From NCBI GenBank assembly GCA_963733935.1, contig CAVTEQ010000018.1, positions 124,001 through 188,000 of the forward strand: a DNA stretch of 64,000 nucleotides, read 5' to 3'. Both the position numbers and the translations under genes were made by a program. Below are positions 17,610-26,393 of the stretch, one piece after another; position 1 is the first letter of the stretch, and every line of letters starts with the position of its first letter. This DNA is from JAHFUA01 sp963733935 (lineage in GTDB: Bacteria; Acidobacteriota; Terriglobia; Terriglobales; Acidobacteriaceae). The notes under the pieces are model-generated. The model was not told where the DNA came from and did not search any database. It worked only from the letters and a program-made list of their open reading frames with translations.

Positions 17610-17842
17610 AGGCCCTTACGTTTCTGCGGTAGATCCTTTCGCCGCCTCAGGCTCTTAAGATCGGCCGGCAAGTCAGCTAGCAGGTCGAAAGCTCGGGCCA
17701 TGGTTCCTTCCTTCTCCCGCAGGACAATCTCGTCGCCGCGCCGAAAGATCTCGACCTCCTTGCTTTTCAGCCGAAATTGCTTCGGCAGCCGCACCGCCTG
17801 GCTGTTTCCCGAGCGGAATACCCGCGCCGTACTCATAGCCAA
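17606..17842 (-). CDS. vapB: VapB/AbrB-type antitoxin
   Basis: 78 residues with an N-terminal swapped-hairpin AbrB/SpoVT DNA-binding fold: ARVFRSGNSQAVRLPKQFRLKSKEVEIFRRGDEIVL is the family pattern. The basic C-terminal tail would bind the VapC toxin. Upstream toward 17880 is TATACGCATAGTATAC, a palindromic site that could be the autoregulatory operator of the pair. Confidence 0.9.
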   Translation of the reverse strand: MAMSTARVFRSGNSQAVRLPKQFRLKSKEVEIFRRGDEIVLREKEGTMARAFDLLADLPADLKSLRRRKDLPQKRKGL

Positions 17843-17997
17843 TTCCTCCTCACGTATATACGCATAGTATACACATTTACGCCGTCGCAGTGAACATGCT
17901 TTCGTTCTCCTCTAGCAAGCCGTCTCGCTGTATCAGCAATGAACAATCGAATCTCCCAATAGCCCAACGCCGCAATCTCCTTTATCCTTCCCCTGCT

Positions 17998-19479
17998 ATG
18001 TCCACGCTTGTCGAATGTGTTCCCAATTTTTCTGAAGGCCGCGATCGCGCCAAAGTAGACGCCATCATCGAGGCTATGAAGGCGCCCGGGGTGTACCTGC
18101 TCGACCGCGAGATGGACGCCGACCACAACCGCTCGGTCATCACTCTGGTGGGAGACCGCGAGTCGATCGCCGAGGCTGCCATCCGCGGCGTCGGCCGCGC
18201 CGCCGAGCTCATCGACTTGACCCGGCATCAAGGCGCGCACCCGCGCATGGGCGCTGCCGACGTGATTCCCTTCATTCCGATCGAGGGGTTGGCGCTCGAG
18301 GATTGCGTCGCCATCTCCCGCCACGTCGGCGCGGAGATCTGGAAGCGCTACCAGATTCCGGTCTATCTCTACGAAGCCGCCGCCACCACGCCCGAGCGCC
18401 AGAACCTGGAAAACATCCGTCGCGGACAATTTGAAGGATTACGCGAAGAAATTGCCACCAACCCGGCGCGACGCCCTGACTTCGGCGATCCGCGGATTCA
18501 TCCTACGGCGGGCGCTACCGTGGTGGGCGCGCGCAAGTTCCTCATCGCGTACAACATTTATCTGAACACCGCCAACGTCGAGATCGCCAAGCAGATCGCC
18601 AAAGCCGTGCGCTTCTCGAACGGCGGACTGCGCTACGTGAAGGCCGCCGGCTTCCCCGTGCGCGGGCTGGCGCAGGTCTCGATGAACCTCACCGACTTTG
18701 AGCAGACGCCCATCGCGCGCGTCTTCGAGTTCGTGCGGCGCGAGGCCGCGCGCTACGGGGTGATGCCGGCCTTCAGCGAGATCGTGGGACTCATCCCCAA
18801 GAAAGCCCTGGAGATGGCCTCGGAGTGGTTCTTGCAGATCGAGAACTTCGATTCCTCGCTGATTCTCGAGAACCGCCTGCAGGCGATCATGGGTGGGAAG
18901 ATCGCAGTCGGCGGATTGCGCGCCGGGGTCGAGCCGTTTGTCGAGCAGCTTGCCGCGCCCACGGCGACGCCCGGCGGCGGCAGCGCATCGGCGGCGGCGG
19001 GCGCGATGGCCGCAGCGCTCGCTGCGATGGTCGCCGGCATGTCGCGCGGCAAGAAAAATTATCTCCAGTACGAGCGCGAACTGAGCGACGCCCTCGCCCG
19101 ACTGAGCACGCTACGCGAGGAATTCAAGGCTGCCATCGACGCCGACGCCGCCTCCTACGAAGCCGTGATGAAAGCCTACAAGCAGGCCAAATCGACGACG
19201 TCGGCCGACGGTGACGGCCTCATCGCCGACGCTCTGAAGGGCGCGACCGACGTGCCCCTGGGCGTGGCCGAGCGCTCGCGCGAGGTAGCTCAGATCGTCG
19301 AGTCGCTCAAGCCGATTACCAATCCCAAAATGGCATCGGACCTGACGGTCTCCGCCGCTTTGGCCCAGGCCGCCCTCAGCGGCGCGCTCGCCAACGTAGA
19401 AATCAACCTGCCAGACTTGAACGACGCGGCCTTTGTGGAGCAGGCCCGGAACCGGATCGCCGAGCTCAAAGCCCAGTGA
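17998..19479 (+). CDS. ftcD: Bifunctional glutamate formimidoyltransferase / formimidoyl-THF cyclodeaminase
   Basis: 493 residues joining two histidine-degradation enzymes. The N-terminal ~300 residues (MSTLVECVPNFSEGRD, DADHNRSVITLVG, GAHPRMGAADVIPFIP) form the formiminotransferase, which moves the formimino group from formiminoglutamate to tetrahydrofolate. The C-terminal ~180 residues (TATPGGGSASAAAGAMAAAL, GMSRGKKNY) form the cyclodeaminase that releases ammonia to give methenyl-THF. ATG 17998 is chosen because it matches the family start; the frame is open further upstream but that part looks non-coding. Bacterial versions are often split, so the fusion is worth noting. No other hut gene is near. 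Confidence 0.93.
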   Translation: MSTLVECVPNFSEGRDRAKVDAIIEAMKAPGVYLLDREMDADHNRSVITLVGDRESIAEAAIRGVGRAAELIDLTRHQGAHPRMGAADVIPFIPIEGLALEDCVAISRHVGAEIWKRYQIPVYLYEAAATTPERQNLENIRRGQFEGLREEIATNPARRPDFGDPRIHPTAGATVVGARKFLIAYNIYLNTANVEIAKQIAKAVRFSNGGLRYVKAAGFPVRGLAQVSMNLTDFEQTPIARVFEFVRREAARYGVMPAFSEIVGLIPKKALEMASEWFLQIENFDSSLILENRLQAIMGGKIAVGGLRAGVEPFVEQLAAPTATPGGGSASAAAGAMAAALAAMVAGMSRGKKNYLQYERELSDALARLSTLREEFKAAIDADAASYEAVMKAYKQAKSTTSADGDGLIADALKGATDVPLGVAERSREVAQIVESLKPITNPKMASDLTVSAALAQAALSGALANVEINLPDLNDAAFVEQARNRIAELKAQ

Positions 19480-19626
19480 CTCAAGGCTGCAACCGGTCAA
19501 TGGCCCAATGATCCAATCCCACGTGTCACGAAATGTTGTACTCTCATGCATATGGGCGAGCGGCGGAACCAACCAAAGCCGCCCCTCCACACATCGGATA
19601 TATATCGCTCCACGAATGAGGCCTTT

Positions 19627-20565
19627 ATGAAGCGCGCGACGTTGCTGCTGGTCATTCTTTCGGTGCTGGCTGCCATTCCCGGCTGGGGAGCGGCGCTGGG
19701 CACGGCGGCCGGTTCGGTGATTCCTAAGGATGTGCAGCAGATCATCACCGTGGACTACCGCCAACTGGCGGCCTCTCCCACGGCGCTGGCGCTCAAGGCC
19801 AAGGTTCTGCCCGACAATCTGAAGAACCTGGAGACCGCGCTGCGCGGAGCGGGCGTCGATCCCGACCAGGACGTGGACTCGCTCATCTTCGCCTCGTTCC
19901 GCACCCAGGACAAAGGGCTGCGCGTGATCGGCATCGCTCAGGGACAGTTCAACAAAGCCAAGTTCCTCAAGAACGCCCGCCTCAAAAAGATCAAGCCGGT
20001 CAAGTATCACACTTCGTTCCTCTATCCCATGGGCAGCGGCATGCAGATTACTTTCCTGGATGAATCCAGCATGCTGTTCGGCGAGAACTCCGCCGTTCAG
20101 GCCTCGCTCGATGCCCGCGACGGCGACGCCGAAAGCATGACCGGCAATAGCCGCATGTCCGACCTGGTGCGCTCGGCCGACACCGGCGCGGTGTGGAGCG
20201 TGCTCGACGCCGGAGGCACACAGAACATGATGCGTTCCACCCTGGGCGACGCGGCTCGCCTGGCCGATTTCGAAACCGTCAAGAAGCGCCTGCTGGGTTC
20301 CACCTACACCATGGACTTCACCCACGGCGTGAAGTTCGACCTCAACGTGCTGACCTCCGATTCCATGACTGCGGCCACCATGTCGTCCCTGCTTCGCGCC
20401 GGCATGATGTTCAAGAAGATGAATGCCACCGGGGCGGAGAAGCTGGCGCTGGATAACGTCACCGTGGATAACGACAGCGATCACCTGCTGCTCCACTTCA
20501 AGACCGATGACGACAAGTTCCAGTCGCTGCTGCAATCGCCGCTGTTCACGTCGATCGCCAGATAG
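19627..20565 (+). CDS. Secreted hypothetical protein
   Basis: About 312 residues starting at ATG 19627 with a signal peptide (MKRATLLLVILSVLAAIPGW, cleavage probably near GAALG). The mature part has alternating strands and helices with no motif I recognise (for example SVIPKDVQQIITVDYRQL and GSGMQITFLDESSMLFGE). The spacing of repeated 'FLDE/FGE' blocks resembles periplasmic proteins of the DUF3352-like kind, but I cannot assign it. It stands alone between ftcD and a complex hairpin element. Confidence 0.7.
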   Translation: MKRATLLLVILSVLAAIPGWGAALGTAAGSVIPKDVQQIITVDYRQLAASPTALALKAKVLPDNLKNLETALRGAGVDPDQDVDSLIFASFRTQDKGLRVIGIAQGQFNKAKFLKNARLKKIKPVKYHTSFLYPMGSGMQITFLDESSMLFGENSAVQASLDARDGDAESMTGNSRMSDLVRSADTGAVWSVLDAGGTQNMMRSTLGDAARLADFETVKKRLLGSTYTMDFTHGVKFDLNVLTSDSMTAATMSSLLRAGMMFKKMNATGAEKLALDNVTVDNDSDHLLLHFKTDDDKFQSLLQSPLFTSIAR

Positions 20566-20587
20566 GGCGTTTGCGAACGCCGGAAAT

Positions 20588-20683
20588 GTAGCGCCGGCCT
20601 CTGGCCGGCTGTCGCGCGGGCGTCTCGCCCGCGCCGTGTGGGCGGGACGCCCACACGCACAGCCGCCGGGACGGCGGCGCTAC
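20588..20683. repeat. Quartet of perfect hairpins enclosed by an outer stem
   Basis: Four consecutive perfect hairpins with 3-nt loops: GCCGGCC-TCT-GGCCGGC (20593-20609), GCGCGGGCG-TCT-CGCCCGCGC (20614-20634), GTGTGGGCG-GGA-CGCCCACAC (20636-20656) and GCCGCCG-GGA-CGGCGGC (20662-20678). The ends GTAGCGCC and GGCGCTAC (20588-20595 / 20676-20683) pair to close the whole. The right end contains the stop codon of nfo (CTA at 20680). Confidence 0.8.
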
Positions 20684-21606
20684 TTCTGCACCAGCCGCTT
20701 CAGCGCTGCGATATTTCTGCGGTCATCCCCTGGTTTGTCGATCGGAGTTTCCGCGATGAAAGCAGCATGTGCCAGCCGAGGATCGTTCAACAGCCGGCGG
20801 AAGGTCGCCACGCCGATGCTTCCTTTGCCGATGTGCTGATGGCGGTCGAGTTTCGATCCGAAGGCCGCCTTGGCGTCGTTGCAGTGCCACACGGGAACGT
20901 TCGGAAGGCCAATAGTCTGGTCAATCTGCTGCAGAGTGGCTTCGTAGCCCTCTGGGGTAACAATGTCATAGCCAGCCACGTGGACGTGGCAGGTATCCAG
21001 GCACGCCGCCACCGGGATGAACTCCTGGAGCACGCCCACCAGCGCAGCTACCTGCTCGAAGCTTGCGCCCAGCGAGTATTCCGCTCCGGCGGTGTTTTCG
21101 ATCAGCACGGTCAGGCCGTCCTTAGCCAGATCGAGACCCGATGCCGCCTCGCGAATGGCGTAGGCTGCCCGCGCCAGGCCTTCCTCGCGGCTCGCGCCTC
21201 GGAACGATCCAGGGTGGACGACGAGATACTCGGCGCACAATGCCAGCGCGCGTTCGAGTTCTCCGCGGAATGCGGCAATCGTCTTGGCGTAGAACTCAGC
21301 CTTGCCGCCGGCCAGATTCAGCAGGTAGCTGGCGTGGATAGCCAGCGGCTTGAGATCGTATTTCTCTCGCAGCCGGCTCATCTCCGCACACTGCCGCGCG
21401 CCAAGCTCATACGGCTTCCATTGCCGCGGGCTCGACGAGAAAATCTGGAAAGTGCTGCAGCCCAGGCGCCAGGCGCGCTCGGCGGCGTTCTCGACTCCAC
21501 CAGCCGTCGAGGTGTGAATGCCGATGCGGCGTGCAGTGCGGCGCGGTGGCCGCTTCGGCGGCGGCAGCTTGAGGATGTCCTGCTCTTGAGCCATGGAAAT
21601 GGGCAT
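20680..21606 (-). CDS. nfo: Deoxyribonuclease IV (AP endonuclease Nfo)
   Basis: 308-residue TIM-barrel endonuclease IV, which nicks DNA at abasic sites using three zinc ions. Metal-site blocks are visible: GIHTSTAGGVENA, IHASYLLNLA, VVHPGSF, VLIENTAG, CLDTCHVHVAGYD, VWHCNDAKAAFGSKLDRHQHIGKG and FIAETP. The first ~25 residues are a basic, Pro-rich extension. Its stop codon lies inside the palindromic element to its left. Confidence 0.93.
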   Translation of the reverse strand: MPISMAQEQDILKLPPPKRPPRRTARRIGIHTSTAGGVENAAERAWRLGCSTFQIFSSSPRQWKPYELGARQCAEMSRLREKYDLKPLAIHASYLLNLAGGKAEFYAKTIAAFRGELERALALCAEYLVVHPGSFRGASREEGLARAAYAIREAASGLDLAKDGLTVLIENTAGAEYSLGASFEQVAALVGVLQEFIPVAACLDTCHVHVAGYDIVTPEGYEATLQQIDQTIGLPNVPVWHCNDAKAAFGSKLDRHQHIGKGSIGVATFRRLLNDPRLAHAAFIAETPIDKPGDDRRNIAALKRLVQK

Positions 21607-21841
21607 TTACGTGAGTTGCCAGTCGTCAGTTCGTGCGAATTGAGGCAATCAACCCGTTGAGGGCTATTCTGGGAACAGAACACACCCGTACTTTCGTTCC
21701 TTGGTTCGCGAAAAACCTAAAAAATCAGCCCCCCCGGGGGTGTCGCTAGAGAAAATAAAGGACATACGGTATATCCCTCCCTGGAGCCCATGATGGGAAA
21801 GGGGTTAGAGGGAAAGTCTTGAGCCCGTAGGAGTTATCTCA

Positions 21842-21940
21842 ATGCGATTTGTAGTTCTAAAAGAATATCAAATGGAATATGATTTTGTCAAGGAAAAAAT
21901 GCGGGGAAAGAGGTTATTCGCCGCAGAGCAACGCGGATGA
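21842..21940 (+). CDS. Possible small ORF, 32 residues
   Basis: ATG 21842 follows GTAGGAG (21827-21833) at an 8-nt spacing, a good ribosome site. The frame encodes 32 residues (MRFVVLKEYQMEYDFVKEKM...) and ends at 21940. It is much more AT-rich than the rest of the window. It overlaps a repeat at its end, and no homologue is known to me, so it may be chance. Confidence 0.3.
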   Translation: MRFVVLKEYQMEYDFVKEKMRGKRLFAAEQRG

Positions 21941-22069
21941 ACGCGGATTGCTAGGCACCAAATCCGGCCCCAGAAAGCGAGGCCCGGAGAGCCTGCCCGG
22001 AGCGAAGTCGAAGGGCGGCATTGGCGTCAGCCCCGAGCCGAATTAGTTTTCTGATGAGCGAAGTCTGGC

Positions 22070-22105
22070 CCACCCGCCAAAAGCGGCCAAGGGTAGGGCA
22101 CCCTC
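22070..22105. repeat. Family C hairpin repeat
   Basis: CCCACCCGCCAAAAGCGGCC followed by AAGGGTAGGGCACCC, a degraded copy of the dispersed hairpin also found at 6265-6301, 30241-30277 and 31690-31727. Confidence 0.6.
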
Positions 22106-22288
22106 CAATCCTTCGTCTATCCGCCACGGCTTGTTTCGGGAACGCAACAAACCAGCACTTTCGTTCCGTGCCAACCGTTTAGCGCCTTGGTGACCCCTGC
22201 TTTGGGTGCGGGTGGTTTGGCTCTATAATCGCCACAGAGCTGCCGGTCAAGGCATACCAGACAGGGAGAGCGCACACTTCAGTTTTTC

Positions 22289-23386
22289 ATGGCGGATTCC
22301 AAACAAATCGAATTCATCGCAGAACGAGTGGTTTCCGAGGTGCTGTCGCGGCATCTGCCGGAGATTCGCCAGGAGATGGTGCGGCGGGTAATGGCGGAAC
22401 TGCCGGCCGCAGCCGGTAGCGACGGCGGGGCGTCCTCGGCGGTGCTGGACGCCGCCATGGCGGCGCTGCAGGACGTTACCTCGCAGACCGACATCTTGAA
22501 CGTGCTGCTGGACTTCGCCGCCCGCTTCAGCGGCCGCGTGGCGCTGTTCGTGGTGCGCGGCGAGGCCGCCACCATCTGGCAGGCGCGCGGTTTTCCCGAC
22601 GATAACGGCCTGCGCAACTTCAATCTCAACCTGGCGGACCCCGCGGTGGCGCGCGTGGTGCATGAACGCATCCCGGTACCGGCGGGGCTGGACTTTGATC
22701 CTACGTTCCTGGCCAAGGTCGGACATGCCGCCGGGGGAAACGCCATCCTGTTGCCGCTGGTGCTGCGGGAGAAAGTCTCGGCGTTGGTGTATGGCGATTG
22801 CGGGCTCGAAGGCGGCAAGCTCGACGTTGCGGCGCTGAAGCTGCTGATGCGCTCCGCCGGAATGTGGCTGGAAGTGCTGGCGCTGCGCAAGGCCATGGGC
22901 GGAACACTACCCGCGCCGGAGCCAGCCGCGGCGCCTCCCGAACACGGAGCCGTCACGGGCACGGTGGTTGCGCCGGAGAGGGCGGCGGTTACACACTCGG
23001 CGGTCACGCCGGAACGGGCGGCGGCGGTGATGGCCTCCTCCACCATGCCGCATGTCGCACCGGCGCCGTCGTCATCCAGCGTGGCGGTGGCGACTCCGCA
23101 ACCAGAATGGTCCTCGGAGGAACGCGAAGTCCACACTCGGGCCCAGCGCTTTGCCCGGCTGCTGGTGGATGAGATCAAGTTGTATAACCAGGGCAAAGTT
23201 GCGGAAGGCCGCGCCAGTAAGGACCTCTACGATCGGCTCAAGGACGATATCGACAAGAGCCGCGCTTCCTATCACAAACGTTACGGCAGTACCCCCGCGG
23301 GCTCGGCCGACTACTTCACCAGGGAACTGGTCCGCGTCCTGGCGGACAACGACGTCACCCTGCTAGGAGCAAATTTCCCGGGGTGA
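22289..23386 (+). CDS. Hypothetical GAF-like signalling protein
   Basis: 365 residues. The N-terminal helix (IEFIAERVVSEVLSRHLPEI) leads into a segment resembling a GAF domain (TDILNVLLDFAARFSGRVALFVVRGE, then AILLPLVLREKVSALVYGD; about residues 60-190). A low-complexity Pro/Ala linker follows, and the C-terminal ~100 residues (RFARLLVDEIKLYNQGKVAEGRASKDLYDRLKDDID) form a helical region. Its stop overlaps the GTG start of the lytic transglycosylase by 4 bp, so the two are coupled. No catalytic motif is seen; a regulatory or scaffold role is inferred. Confidence 0.7.
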   Translation: MADSKQIEFIAERVVSEVLSRHLPEIRQEMVRRVMAELPAAAGSDGGASSAVLDAAMAALQDVTSQTDILNVLLDFAARFSGRVALFVVRGEAATIWQARGFPDDNGLRNFNLNLADPAVARVVHERIPVPAGLDFDPTFLAKVGHAAGGNAILLPLVLREKVSALVYGDCGLEGGKLDVAALKLLMRSAGMWLEVLALRKAMGGTLPAPEPAAAPPEHGAVTGTVVAPERAAVTHSAVTPERAAAVMASSTMPHVAPAPSSSSVAVATPQPEWSSEEREVHTRAQRFARLLVDEIKLYNQGKVAEGRASKDLYDRLKDDIDKSRASYHKRYGSTPAGSADYFTRELVRVLADNDVTLLGANFPG

Positions 23387-25707
23387 TCGAAGCCGTGCGC
23401 AGTCGCATCTTGATTCCGATTCTTTTGGTCGCCGGCTTGCTGCTGGCGCCGGCGGCGGTAGCGCAGTCTACCGCTGCACCCAGCTCGGATCATTCCGCCA
23501 AGGCGAGCTCCCCGAAGAAGCCGAGCACCGCAAAGAAAACTACTTCCGCGAAAAAGAAGCGCACGCAGAAAACCGCGGCGCAGAAGAAGCACGTCGCTCC
23601 CATCCGCGTCAGACGGGTGCGGCGCGCCTTTGTGGCCTCCACGGACTTGAAACCGATGGCGCGTCAACTGCTGCAGGACCGCAGTCCTGCCGGCTTTGCT
23701 GGAGTAGAGAAGTACGCGCGGGCGCACAATGATGAAGCCGGTGCGCTGGCGTGGCTGGTAGATGGTTACGCGCGCTCGCTCGACAAGGAATTCGGTTCTG
23801 CGATCACGCCGCTCAAGAACGCGCGTGCCCACGCCGGCGAGTTAGGCGATTATGTCGATTACCATCTGGCCGTCTCCTATGCCGGCTCGGGAGACTTCCC
23901 GCACACAGCGGCCGTGCTCGAAGGATTCCAGAACAAGTATCCCGACTCCCTGCTCGGGCGCGATGCCATGGTGGAGTACGGGAGCGCGCTGGTCTCAACC
24001 GGCAGGGAGCAGCAGGCGATCACGCTGCTGGAAGCGCATCGCACGCCTACTCGTGCCGACCTGGAGCTGGTGCTGGGCCGAGCGTACTCTGCTGCCGGAC
24101 AAACCGCGAAGGCGGCGCAGACGCTGCGGCGAATCTACTACACCATGCCGCTGTCTTCCGAAGCCACCGAAGCCGAGCTGCTGTTGAAGCCGTTGGCCGC
24201 GGTGCCGGGTGTGGGTCCGGTGACATTGCAGGAGCAGAAGACGCGGGCCGAACTGCTGGCCCAGGCGCGGCGCTTCGGCGATGCCATCCTCGAATATCGG
24301 GCTCTGGCGAAACAGGCGCCGCCGGAAGACGCGGCGGGCGTACAGGTTGGTCTTGCGGCCGCTCTCTATCGCGCCGGACGCACCTACGAAACGCAGCAAA
24401 CCCTGGCCGCGCTGCCTCCCTTGACCGGCGAACCCGAGGCGCAGCGGCAATATCTGCTGCTAGAGATGGAGCGCCCCGACGCCGCGAAGGTGGAGGAAAC
24501 GCTTTCCAGCTTGCGTGGAAGCTATCCCGGCAGCCCCTGGTTCGAAGAGTCGCTGCTCTCGGCCGCCAACATGTACTTGCTGCGCGCCGACTACGAGCAC
24601 GCCGCCGCCCTCTATGCAGAGAGCGCGCAGCGCTTCCCCATCGGCAAGTACGCGCCCTATGCTCACTGGAAAGCGGCGTGGCTCAGCTTTCGGCTGGGCA
24701 GGAGCGCCCAGGCCCGGCAGCTTTTCGAGAAGCAGGTGGAGCTGTATCCCACCTCGAACCAGGTGGTGCCCGCGCTGTACTGGCGAGGACGCATCGCGGA
24801 AGACGAGCACGATACCGCCCGCGCCCGCGCTTACTATCAGAAGATCCTGGACCGCTTCCGCTACTACTACTACGCCGAGGTGGCACGCACGCGGTTGCGG
24901 GTGCTTCCGGCGGCCTTGGAACCTGTGTCCGATCCTTTGCTCGATCACATCCCCGCGCTGCGGCCGCTGATGGGGGTCGCCAACACCGAGCTGCCGGCGG
25001 ACGACTTGCACGCGCAGAAGAGCCTGCTGCTCGAGAACGGCGCACTTTACGATCTGGCGCTGAAGGAGCTGCAAGCGGCCAACACCAACGGCGACGCTCC
25101 CTGGGCGCTGGCCCAGATGGCGCACGTCTACCAGGAGCAGGAACGCTACGATCGTGCCTTGCAGACTTTGAAGCGCGCCGTACCCGGATATTTTGGCCTC
25201 GAGATCGAGCAATTGCCGCGCCCGGTGTGGGAAGCGCTCTTTCCGCGTCCGTGGTGGAGCGCCGTAAAGAAATATGCGGAGGAGAACCAGCTTGATCCTT
25301 ATCTGGTGGCGGCGCTGATCCGGCAGGAGTCGGAGTTCAATCCTGGCGCGGTTTCCCATGCTGACGCCATCGGCCTGATGCAACTGCTGCCGATCACTGG
25401 CAAGCGAATGGCGCGCGAGCTCAAGGTCAGAAAATATTCCGTCGGCATGCTGGTCGAGCCGGGAACCAACGTGCAACTGGGCACGCGCTACTTCCGGCAA
25501 CTGGTGCAGAAGTTCGACGGCAACGTGGAAGCAGCGCTTGCCGCCTACAACGCCGGTGCCGACCGCGTGGAAGAATGGCGCGCGGCGGGAAACTTCCGCG
25601 AGACGGCTGAGTTCGTCGAGTCCATCCCGTTCACCGAGACGCGCGAGTACGTGCAGGCCATCATGCGCAACGCCGGGATTTATCACCGGCTATACGGAAC
25701 GCCGTAG
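23383..25707 (+). CDS. slt: Soluble lytic murein transglycosylase with TPR region
   Basis: 774 residues. A signal peptide (ILIPILLVAGLLLAPAAVAQ) precedes a Lys/Ser-rich basic linker (residues 30-75). A long helical TPR-like superhelix follows (about 90-590), and then the GEWL/SLT catalytic domain with LVAALIRQESEFNPGAVSHA, in which Glu is catalytic, and IGLMQLLPITGKRMA and AALAAYNAGADRVEEW. It cleaves peptidoglycan between MurNAc and GlcNAc, forming 1,6-anhydro ends, in the periplasm. GTG start, overlapping the upstream gene by 4 bp. Confidence 0.93.
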   Translation: MIEAVRSRILIPILLVAGLLLAPAAVAQSTAAPSSDHSAKASSPKKPSTAKKTTSAKKKRTQKTAAQKKHVAPIRVRRVRRAFVASTDLKPMARQLLQDRSPAGFAGVEKYARAHNDEAGALAWLVDGYARSLDKEFGSAITPLKNARAHAGELGDYVDYHLAVSYAGSGDFPHTAAVLEGFQNKYPDSLLGRDAMVEYGSALVSTGREQQAITLLEAHRTPTRADLELVLGRAYSAAGQTAKAAQTLRRIYYTMPLSSEATEAELLLKPLAAVPGVGPVTLQEQKTRAELLAQARRFGDAILEYRALAKQAPPEDAAGVQVGLAAALYRAGRTYETQQTLAALPPLTGEPEAQRQYLLLEMERPDAAKVEETLSSLRGSYPGSPWFEESLLSAANMYLLRADYEHAAALYAESAQRFPIGKYAPYAHWKAAWLSFRLGRSAQARQLFEKQVELYPTSNQVVPALYWRGRIAEDEHDTARARAYYQKILDRFRYYYYAEVARTRLRVLPAALEPVSDPLLDHIPALRPLMGVANTELPADDLHAQKSLLLENGALYDLALKELQAANTNGDAPWALAQMAHVYQEQERYDRALQTLKRAVPGYFGLEIEQLPRPVWEALFPRPWWSAVKKYAEENQLDPYLVAALIRQESEFNPGAVSHADAIGLMQLLPITGKRMARELKVRKYSVGMLVEPGTNVQLGTRYFRQLVQKFDGNVEAALAAYNAGADRVEEWRAAGNFRETAEFVESIPFTETREYVQAIMRNAGIYHRLYGTP

Positions 25708-25713
25708 AAACAC

Positions 25714-25785
25714 CCACCACAGAGGCACGGAGACACGGAGAATTTGAGAAATGAATTCCTCCGTGGCTCCGTGTCTCCGTGGTGG
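25714..25785. repeat. Long intergenic palindrome, family A
   Basis: Arms CCACCACAGAGGCACGGAG... and ...CTCCGTGTCTCCGTGGTGG with a loop containing GAAATGAATTCCT. Sits between the convergent slt and lspA genes, 6 bp from one stop and 13 bp from the other. Confidence 0.8.
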
Positions 25786-25797
25786 ATTTTGTATAGC

Positions 25798-26319
25798 TTA
25801 GTTTTGCTTGGCGGGCGCGGGCTTCTTCTCTTCCACCGGCTTCGCGAACAGGATCTCGGTTACCAGCAGCAAAGCTCCCACGACGATGGCGCTATCGGCC
25901 ACGTTGAACGCCGGCCAGTGGTATCCGCCGAGAGAGAAGTCGAGGAAATCGACCACATGGCCGTCGAGCAGGCGGTCCCAGAGATTGCCAAGCGCGCCGC
26001 CCAAAATGAGCGCCAAGCCGACTCCGGTGACGGTCATTGAATGGCTGTTCTTCCACAGCAGCACCGAAACCACCACCAGCGCGATCAGCGAAAACAGGAC
26101 GAGCACGGTCACCTTCCACTCCGAGGGCGAGTCGGAGAAAAGGCCGAAGGCAGCGCCGCGATTCTCCACGTGGGTGAGGCGGAAGAAGCCGGGCAGCACC
26201 GGAAGGCTGTCGTGCAGAGTGATGTTCTGCGCGACCAGCCATTTGCTCGCCCGGTCCGCCAGGATCACGGCGGCGGCGATCAGAAAATGGAACTTGCGCT
26301 TGGCGTGCGGTTCAGTCAT
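25798..26319 (-). CDS. lspA: Lipoprotein signal peptidase
   Basis: 173-residue inner-membrane aspartyl protease that removes signal peptides from diacylated prolipoproteins. Four hydrophobic helices are seen, and the catalytic Asp motifs are GGALGNLWDRLLDGHVVDF and FNVADSAIVVG. The conserved NxGAAFG-like block is ENRGAAFGLF. Directly downstream of ileS on the same strand, the common ileS-lspA order in bacteria, about 75 bp apart. Confidence 0.95.
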   Translation of the reverse strand: MTEPHAKRKFHFLIAAAVILADRASKWLVAQNITLHDSLPVLPGFFRLTHVENRGAAFGLFSDSPSEWKVTVLVLFSLIALVVVSVLLWKNSHSMTVTGVGLALILGGALGNLWDRLLDGHVVDFLDFSLGGYHWPAFNVADSAIVVGALLLVTEILFAKPVEEKKPAPAKQN

Positions 26320-26393
26320 TTGTGTTCAGGGGTTAAAGCCCCAGTTCTTCAACGCTTCCCCCGGCGCGGCTGAAGCCGCGCCCCTTCAAAGCC
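26320..26393. repeat. Two short palindromes between ileS and lspA
   Basis: GGGGTTAAAGCCCC (about 26330-26343) and GGCGCGGCTGAAGCCGCGCC (about 26362-26381) are perfect or near-perfect hairpins. The second is a recurrent REP-like sequence type. Confidence 0.5.

Larger units (their letters stand above)
21607..22288. other. 682-bp intergenic region, partly AT-rich, with repeat fragments
   Basis: Contains an AT-rich stretch (about 21700-21900) unlike the neighbouring coding DNA, a small open frame listed separately, a half-palindrome of the CGCGGAT type (21918-21948), one copy of the GAGCGAAGTCGAAGG repeat (21983-22016) and one family C hairpin (22070-22105). A TATAAT at about 22225 could be the promoter of the 22289 gene. 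Confidence 0.5.
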
